Below are positions 44,474 to 49,743 of a stretch of DNA of 49,743 bases, in pieces. The first letter of the stretch is position 1. Each line of letters starts with the position of its first letter. The notes beneath the pieces were generated by a model. It searched no databases, was not told where the DNA came from, and worked only from the letters and a program-made list of their open reading frames with translations. The position numbers and the translations under genes are program-made. This stretch comes from Bacteroidales bacterium UBA4363 (GTDB taxonomy: Bacteria; Bacteroidota; Bacteroidia; Bacteroidales; Paludibacteraceae): positions 28,061 to 77,803 of the forward strand of contig DGSL01000025.1 of NCBI GenBank assembly GCA_002393965.1, written 5' to 3'.

Positions 44474-45418
44474 ATGAAGATAGCATCGAAACTGACGGAC
44501 CTCGTCGGAAATACTCCTTTGCTGGAGTTGTCGAAGTTTAACTCTGCGAAAGGAGCGAAGGCCCGTATCATTGTAAAACTTGAATATTTCAATCCGGCGG
44601 GTTCGGTAAAAGACCGTGTGGCTCTGGCCATGATAGAAGATGCAGAGCAGAGAGGAGTTTTGAAGCCAGGAGCCACAATCATAGAGCCGACATCCGGTAA
44701 TACGGGCGTCGGTTTGGCCTTTGTGTCCTCGGTAAAGGGGTATCACCTTATCCTAACCATGCCGGAGACCATGTCCGTTGAACGCCGTAATCTCCTGAAG
44801 GCACTTGGCGCGCAGCTGGTACTGACACCAGGAGCAGAAGGAATGAAGGGAGCCATTGCGAAGGCGGAAGAGTTGCGGGCAGAAACTCCGGGTTCAGTCA
44901 TCCTGCAGCAATTCGAGAACAAGGCGAATCCAGCGATTCATGTAGTCACGACGGGTGAGGAGATCTGGCGAGATACCGAAGGTAAGATCGATATTTTCGT
45001 AGCCGGAGTCGGCACGGGAGGAACGGTAAGCGGTGTGGGTACCGCCTTGAAGAAGCATAATCCGAATATACACATTGTGGCCGTGGAACCTGCTTCTTCG
45101 CCCGTATTGTCAGGAGGTGTATCCGGTGCGCATAAAATCCAAGGCATAGGGGCTGGATTCGTACCGAAAACATTCGACAGAAGTGTGGTGGACGAGATAC
45201 TCACGGTGGAGAATGATGATGCCATCCGCACATCCCGGGAACTGTCGAAAGAAGAGGGACTTCTGGTCGGAATCTCATCCGGGGCGGCTGTCTCGGCAGC
45301 CTTGGAACTGTCCAAGCGGCCGGAGAATGCGGGCAAGACCATTGTTGCGTTGCTCCCAGACACGGGTGAACGTTATCTCTCCACGGTCCTCTACGCATTC
45401 GAAGAATATCCTCTATAA
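44474..45418 (+). CDS. cysK: cysteine synthase (O-acetylserine sulfhydrylase)
   Basis: Makes cysteine from O-acetylserine and sulfide with pyridoxal phosphate. The 314-residue protein has the PLP lysine in [18 protein letters not shown], the substrate loop [13 protein letters not shown], the phosphate-binding glycines [12 protein letters not shown] and the serine motif [12 protein letters not shown]. Length is typical for CysK. It is divergent from an orphan response regulator and lies 30 bp before the lyase gene. Confidence 0.96.
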   Translation: MKIASKLTDLVGNTPLLELSKFNSAKGAKARIIVKLEYFNPAGSVKDRVALAMIEDAEQRGVLKPGATIIEPTSGNTGVGLAFVSSVKGYHLILTMPETMSVERRNLLKALGAQLVLTPGAEGMKGAIAKAEELRAETPGSVILQQFENKANPAIHVVTTGEEIWRDTEGKIDIFVAGVGTGGTVSGVGTALKKHNPNIHIVAVEPASSPVLSGGVSGAHKIQGIGAGFVPKTFDRSVVDEILTVENDDAIRTSRELSKEEGLLVGISSGAAVSAALELSKRPENAGKTIVALLPDTGERYLSTVLYAFEEYPL

Positions 45419-45448
45419 TTTACAAAGCATCACACCATCGGTCGAGTT

Positions 45449-47542
45449 ATGAGGAAAATTTGTTTTTGGGCATTGGTCATGTCGGTTGTTGTACCTGTTT
45501 TTTCACAACAGTTGGCATTTCCGGGTGCCGAGGGTTTCGGGCGTTATGCAACGGGCGGTCGCATGCAGGATGCAGCCACAGGCAGTAAGGTGTATTATGT
45601 CACGTCGCTTGAAGACTGTTCGGACAGTGATCTGAAGGAAGGCACATTGCGTTGGGCATTGCGCACGGGAGATGACACGCCACGAACCATTCTGTTCAAG
45701 GTGGGCGGAACGATCTGTCTGACATCCGTACTTAAGTTTGATCATCCGAATGTTTCCATATTAGGTCAGAGCGCACCGGGTGGAGGCATCTGCATATCGG
45801 GAGCCAAGATGTACGTCTGCAAGAAGAATGTCATAATCCGTTATCTTCGATTCCGTGCGGGAGACGAGGCGACGAAGAGTTATCCATCGCTTGACGTCGA
45901 GAATGCCGGAAATCTTATACTTGACCACTGTTCCTTCTCATGGTCCATGGAAGAGAACATCACCATGTATGACAATGACTCCACGACGCTTCAGTGGTCC
46001 ATCCTGAGCGAGCCGCTCAACTACTCGAAGAACATCAAGGGAGAGCGGTGCTATGCTGCGCAATGGGGAGGGGAGCACTCCTCGTATCATCACAATCTGA
46101 TGGCCAATGCATTCAAGCGTATCCCTCAGATCAACGGAGTCCGCAGTGATGCGACCTGGGGTCATGACTTCCATGTAGATCAGGAAATGATCAACAATGT
46201 CGTATTCAATGGCGGCGGTTCGGAGTCGGCATACAACGGAGCGTTGAATGCTCCGAACGTATCCGATGCGTATTGTCGTCTGAACATGATCAACAACTAT
46301 TACAAGCCTGGTCCGATCACCTATGCGAAGGAAACAGGAGCGAAGAACCATTACTACGTCACCATCTATAACAACACGACAGCGGGGAAACCGAAGAGTC
46401 AGTGGTACGTAGAAGGAAATGTCTATGAAAAGAACGAGTACGTCAATCCGGGTTGTGACTTCACGTCGGTCAATTCAGATAACTGGTTGAACGTGAATAC
46501 CACTACGGGAGGCATCAAGTTCAAGTACACCATTCCGTCTGGAGATGCCGTATCGGACTATCGTCTGACCTCTCCATCCATCTCCTCCGGTATTGTCATG
46601 ACCTCAGCCGAGCAGGCCTATGAGGATGTGTTGCGAAGTGCGGGAGCCCGTTTTCCGTCGCTTGACGAAGTGGATGCCCGGATCCTTGCCGAAGCGGCAG
46701 GGGAGCAGCAGCCCCAATTTACGGGTGCCCATCGTCCGACCTACACGGGTATGATAGACTCGCAGGAAGACCTGAAGCCGGCGGATGCTGATGAAACGTG
46801 GTCAGCCTGGCCTGATTTGTCGGCCTTCAAAGACGAGCAGATCCCGGAAGACACGGACGGAGACGGAATGCCGGATGAGTATGAAGACCTCAACGGATTT
46901 GACAAAAATGATGCGACGGACGGATCAGCCATTGCATTGAACGGATATTCGAACTTAGAGAACTACCTTAACGGACTGTTGGAGACCCCTCTTCTGGCTC
47001 CGTCCAATCTGACGGCGACCTACGATGCGGGAAGATCCTCCGTCATCCTGAAATGGAAGGACCATTCGGATGTTGAGACCGGATTTGTCGTAGAGAGGGC
47101 TGACATTACATCCGCTGCCGATACGATCTACGTTCTGCTGGATGAGGTAGCAGCCAATGTGACGACCTATAAAGACGTAAAGGCGAATCCATCGTCCAAA
47201 TACATTTACCGTCTGAAAGCGAAGACAGCGACCTCCGTATCCAATGCCATCCGCAGGGTATTCTATCCTGTAGTAGTATCCGGAATCTCTGAGGCGTCTG
47301 TTGACGTAGAGTCTCTGCGTGTCGGTCCGAACCCGATGGGCGATATTCTGGCTATCAGTGCAGGTGAACCTCTTTCGAGGGTGGACGTCTGTTCCCTATC
47401 CGGAAGAAAAGTCCTTACATTCACAGGACTAACGGAAGGTCCGTTATCCCTGAACGTTTCGTCTCTGCCGTCAGGAATCTATCTGGTGCGTGTTCAGGCC
47501 GTATCGGGTCATGTTTCGGGTCTTAACATTCTGAAGAAATGA
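45449..47542 (+). CDS. secreted pectate-lyase-like enzyme with FN3 and T9SS sorting domain
   Basis: A 697-residue exported protein. Signal peptide to about residue 19 (SQQLAFPGAEGFGRYATGG begins the mature part). A right-handed beta-helix lyase domain of the PL1 type covers about 22-430, with NVIIRYLRFRAGDE, LILDHCSFSWSMEENITMYD, SYHHNLMANAFKRIPQINGV (conserved His and the catalytic-type Arg) and NMINNYYKPG. An acidic calcium-binding-like linker (DTDGDGMPDEYED) follows, then a fibronectin type III domain (about 515-605). A C-terminal type IX sorting domain (about 615-697) includes VGPNPMGDILAIS and LPSGIYLVRVQA. It probably cleaves pectin-like polysaccharide at the cell surface or outside. 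Stop and next start overlap (ATGA). Confidence 0.9.
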   Translation: MRKICFWALVMSVVVPVFSQQLAFPGAEGFGRYATGGRMQDAATGSKVYYVTSLEDCSDSDLKEGTLRWALRTGDDTPRTILFKVGGTICLTSVLKFDHPNVSILGQSAPGGGICISGAKMYVCKKNVIIRYLRFRAGDEATKSYPSLDVENAGNLILDHCSFSWSMEENITMYDNDSTTLQWSILSEPLNYSKNIKGERCYAAQWGGEHSSYHHNLMANAFKRIPQINGVRSDATWGHDFHVDQEMINNVVFNGGGSESAYNGALNAPNVSDAYCRLNMINNYYKPGPITYAKETGAKNHYYVTIYNNTTAGKPKSQWYVEGNVYEKNEYVNPGCDFTSVNSDNWLNVNTTTGGIKFKYTIPSGDAVSDYRLTSPSISSGIVMTSAEQAYEDVLRSAGARFPSLDEVDARILAEAAGEQQPQFTGAHRPTYTGMIDSQEDLKPADADETWSAWPDLSAFKDEQIPEDTDGDGMPDEYEDLNGFDKNDATDGSAIALNGYSNLENYLNGLLETPLLAPSNLTATYDAGRSSVILKWKDHSDVETGFVVERADITSAADTIYVLLDEVAANVTTYKDVKANPSSKYIYRLKAKTATSVSNAIRRVFYPVVVSGISEASVDVESLRVGPNPMGDILAISAGEPLSRVDVCSLSGRKVLTFTGLTEGPLSLNVSSLPSGIYLVRVQAVSGHVSGLNILKK

Positions 47543-48189
47543 TGTTTTTGATTCGTTGGTTCACAGTCAGTTGTCTCTTTCTGTTTTGCGTGGCGTGCAC
47601 TTCCGAGAAAGCGGAGAGAGGTGCGGGTGACGAGTCGACTGAGGTAGACCTGCACTCGCCGCATATAGGTCAGGTGATGACCCTTTCAGACAGGATAGAG
47701 CGCATGTGTGACGAAATCTACATGAAAAACAACGAGTATGTAGAGCTCTATTACGAAACCGTGGAAAGTCCGACGCTAGTGCTTGTATCCGACTTCGACG
47801 GGGTCAACAAGTCCCGTCTGAAATCGACCTACAACATGATACGCTATCCCAACGGCAGTCCCATGAACATCGTAGAGATCCCTTTCGTGCCAAGAGGGGG
47901 ACTCTATGACAATGTTTACAGCTCATTCTATGACGAATCTGGAAATCTGGTCAAGTTTGTCCGTTCGTCAGGTTTTCTGTTGAACGGCAAAGAACCGTAT
48001 AGCGAAACGTCGGAATATCTATACGACGATACGCACAAGCTGATCCGAAAGAGCTATCGTGTGCAGTATGATCTAGACTCGTCCAAGAAAGTCAATCCGC
48101 AGGAGGTAGTCACCTCACCCGGTCGCATTGATTATGACATCTACACCTCGTTGGGTGATTTCTTCAGAGCCCATCCGATTGACAATTGA
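47539..48189 (+). CDS. unknown lipoprotein
   Basis: A 216-residue protein with a signal segment and lipobox FCVAC-TSE at about residue 20, so probably attached to a membrane. I do not recognise the family. The middle shows beta-hairpin-like repeats around SSFYDESGNLVKFVRSSGF and SEYLYDDTHKLIRKSYRV, recalling YD-type sequence but too few to call. It overlaps the lyase gene by ATGA (two ATG codons, 47539 and 47542), implying coupled translation and perhaps a related surface role. Confidence 0.8.
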   Translation: MMFLIRWFTVSCLFLFCVACTSEKAERGAGDESTEVDLHSPHIGQVMTLSDRIERMCDEIYMKNNEYVELYYETVESPTLVLVSDFDGVNKSRLKSTYNMIRYPNGSPMNIVEIPFVPRGGLYDNVYSSFYDESGNLVKFVRSSGFLLNGKEPYSETSEYLYDDTHKLIRKSYRVQYDLDSSKKVNPQEVVTSPGRIDYDIYTSLGDFFRAHPIDN

Positions 48190-48253
48190 CGATGCGAAAC
48201 ATTATTTGGCATGAAAATCTGTGTATTAATTCGTTTTATGCAGTGAAATTCAT

Positions 48254-48261
48254 TAAATTTG
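48254..48261 (+). promoter_or_regulatory. -7 box of pgk
   Basis: TAAATTTG matches TAnnTTTG and lies 59 bp before the ATG at 48321. No -33 partner is obvious. Confidence 0.45.
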
Positions 48262-48320
48262 CGTCGTTTTTTTACAAATAAGAACGGAAATAAGAAAAAA
48301 TCAAACTTAATCATTTTATT

Positions 48321-49577
48321 ATGCAACTTATTGACAAATTCAACTTTGCTGGAAAGAAGGCTATTGTCCGCGTGGACTTCAATGTGCCTCTGGATGAGAA
48401 TGGAAAGATCACAGACGATACCCGCATTCGCGGTGCACTCCCAACCTTGAAGAAAGTGTTGGCAGACGGAGGATCGCTCATCATTATGAGCCACATGGGC
48501 AAGCCGAAGGGGAAGGTAAATCCGAAGCTTTCGTTGAGTCAGATTGTTGATGCAGTCAGCGCAGCACTGGGAACCAAGGTACAGTTTGCGCCTGATTGCG
48601 GAAAGGCGCAGGAAGCAGCTTCTGCGCTGAAGGCAGGAGATGTTCTTCTGTTGGAGAACCTCCGTTTCTATCCAGAAGAGGAGGGTAAGCCAGTAGGCAT
48701 TGACAAGGAAGATCCGAAGTATGAAGAAGCAAAGGCAGCCATGAAAGCCTCCCAAAAGGAATTTGCCAAAACATTGGCATCGTATGCGGATGTATATGTC
48801 ATGGACGCATTCGGAACGGCACATCGCAAGCATGCCTCTACGGCTGTTATTGCAGACTATTTTGATGCAGACAGCAAGATGTTGGGCTACCTGATGGAAA
48901 AGGAAGTGAATGCGGTGGACAATGTCCTGAACAACATCAAACGTCCGTTTGTTGCAATCATGGGTGGATCGAAGGTATCTACCAAGATAGGAATCATTGA
49001 AAATCTCCTTGGCAAGGTGGACAAACTAATCCTCTGTGGCGGTATGACCTATTCGTTTGCGAAGGTAGCAGGAGGCAAGATCGGAAACTCTATTTGTGAA
49101 GACGACAAACTGGACATTGCCCGTTCCGTCATTGCCAAGGCCAAGGAGCAGGGAGTGGAACTCATCACGGCTGTAGAACACGACTGCGTCATTGCTGACA
49201 ACTACGCTCCGGATGCCAACTTCAAGGTATGCCGTACGAAGGACATTCCTGACGGATGGGAAGGCATGGATGCCGGTCCTGAGAGTCGTGAGGTATTTGC
49301 CAAGGCCATTGAGGGCGCCAAGACGATCCTCTGGAACGGTCCTGCGGGGGTGTTTGAATTTGATAATTTCACAGGAGGTTCCAAGGCCATTGCGGAGGCT
49401 ATTGCCAAGGCTACGAAAGAGGGTGCCTTCTCGCTTATTGGCGGTGGAGACTCCGTAGCTTGTGTCAACAAGTTCGGCATGGCAGACCAAGTGTCTTATA
49501 TCTCGACCGGAGGCGGAGCCCTTCTCGAGTGCATTGAAGGCAAGGAATTGCCAGGTATCAAGGCCATCCGCGGTTAA
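48321..49577 (+). CDS. pgk: phosphoglycerate kinase
   Basis: Glycolytic enzyme that transfers phosphate from 1,3-bisphosphoglycerate to ADP. The 418-residue protein begins with [20 protein letters not shown], then SHMGKPKGK, and continues with the hinge and nucleotide-binding C-terminal half ([46 protein letters not shown]). Length matches the Bacteroidetes form. It has its own -7 box and is followed by a strong terminator. Confidence 0.97.
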   Translation: MQLIDKFNFAGKKAIVRVDFNVPLDENGKITDDTRIRGALPTLKKVLADGGSLIIMSHMGKPKGKVNPKLSLSQIVDAVSAALGTKVQFAPDCGKAQEAASALKAGDVLLLENLRFYPEEEGKPVGIDKEDPKYEEAKAAMKASQKEFAKTLASYADVYVMDAFGTAHRKHASTAVIADYFDADSKMLGYLMEKEVNAVDNVLNNIKRPFVAIMGGSKVSTKIGIIENLLGKVDKLILCGGMTYSFAKVAGGKIGNSICEDDKLDIARSVIAKAKEQGVELITAVEHDCVIADNYAPDANFKVCRTKDIPDGWEGMDAGPESREVFAKAIEGAKTILWNGPAGVFEFDNFTGGSKAIAEAIAKATKEGAFSLIGGGDSVACVNKFGMADQVSYISTGGGALLECIEGKELPGIKAIRG

Positions 49578-49625
49578 TACCAAAGAAAGGCGAGGAGACG
49601 ATTGTTTTCTCCGTCGATTATCATA

Positions 49626-49670
49626 AAGAGAAAAGCGGGAATCCTAAAAAAGGATTCCCGCTTTTCTCTT
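49626..49670 (+). terminator. terminator of pgk
   Basis: Arms 49626-49644 and 49652-49670 form a 19-bp perfect stem around a seven-base loop. The right arm is T-rich and may itself supply the U tract. Confidence 0.85.
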
Positions 49671-49714
49671 GCATTAAATGGGTATAGAAGATGGTCTAAA
49701 ATCCAGATAGAAGA

Positions 49715-49743
49715 AGGAGAGTAGTATTGGAGTAGTATTGGAG
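49715..49743. repeat. 11-bp tandem repeat at right edge
   Basis: More than two copies of an 11-bp period (unit GGAGTAGTATT) run to the last base. The unit differs by one base from the left-edge repeat (GGAGTAGTAGT). The array probably continues beyond the window. Confidence 0.8.

Noticed and set aside
1..49743. Window as a circular replicon joined through the end repeats
   Set aside because: The edge repeats differ in unit and do not join in phase, there is no replication or mobilisation gene, and the content is core chromosome.
1..49743. CRISPR arrays, prophage, insertion sequences, restriction or toxin genes
   Set aside because: No direct-repeat/spacer array, integrase, transposase, terminase or related protein was found among the reading frames.

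Overview
The window looks like chromosomal core DNA from a member of the Bacteroidales, most likely a Prevotellaceae bacterium (Prevotella or a close relative). The evidence: a fused lpxC-fabZ gene; the order bamD, omega-like rpoZ, coaBC, DUF4835, recN; a TonB-dependent receptor with an N-terminal carboxypeptidase-regulatory domain; a secreted polysaccharide lyase ending in a type IX secretion (T9SS) sorting domain; and many gene starts preceded by the Bacteroidetes -7 box TAnnTTTG, in several cases with TTG or TTTG 19-23 bp further upstream. The species cannot be fixed from this sequence. I see no phage, insertion sequence, CRISPR array, rRNA or tRNA gene.

Layout from left to right. Positions 1-348 hold an 11-bp tandem repeat at the very edge and the metE promoter. 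metE and metF (methionine synthesis) are followed by a YciO/YrdC-type gene, then a secreted protein with a degenerate retropepsin-like domain plus TPR-like helices, and a convergent glutathione peroxidase. Next comes a small accessory cassette: a frameshifted GNAT acetyltransferase, a SUMF1/FGE-like protein and a 48-residue membrane peptide. A long minus-strand block (8150-16487) carries glnS, lpxA, lpxC-fabZ and lpxD (lipid A synthesis), an HD phosphohydrolase, and a LytTR response regulator with its LytS-type kinase. Further minus-strand genes are pepD, a membrane-anchored OmpH/Skp-like protein, a TonB receptor, a DUF362 protein, recN, a DUF4835 (PorD-type) protein, coaBC, rpoZ and bamD.

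After an AT-rich gap of nearly 700 bp with no recognisable gene come cstA (+), a thioredoxin-fold protein without CXXC (+), an MltF-like lytic transglycosylase (-), and thrS-infC-rpmI-rplT (+). infC appears to start at ATC behind a perfect Shine-Dalgarno sequence. Then come a KDG-kinase-like gene (+), the queuosine-precursor operon queC-queD-queE-queF (-), ridA and a PHP histidinol-phosphatase-like gene (-), an AmpG/PAT-like transporter (+), phenylacetate-CoA ligase (-), and an orphan LuxR-type response regulator (-) divergent from cysK (+). The window ends with a T9SS-exported pectate-lyase-like enzyme, an unknown lipoprotein, pgk, and a second 11-bp tandem repeat at the right edge.

Most of the window is housekeeping: methionine, cysteine, CoA and queuosine metabolism, lipid A, outer-membrane assembly and translation. 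The parts least explained by known families are the GNAT/SUMF1/small-membrane-peptide cassette, the DUF362-TonB receptor pair placed after recN, the inactive-looking protease-TPR protein, the empty region before cstA, the symmetrical promoter between the orphan regulator and cysK, and the matching tandem repeats at both window ends. I did not find a clear new defence or mobile system.
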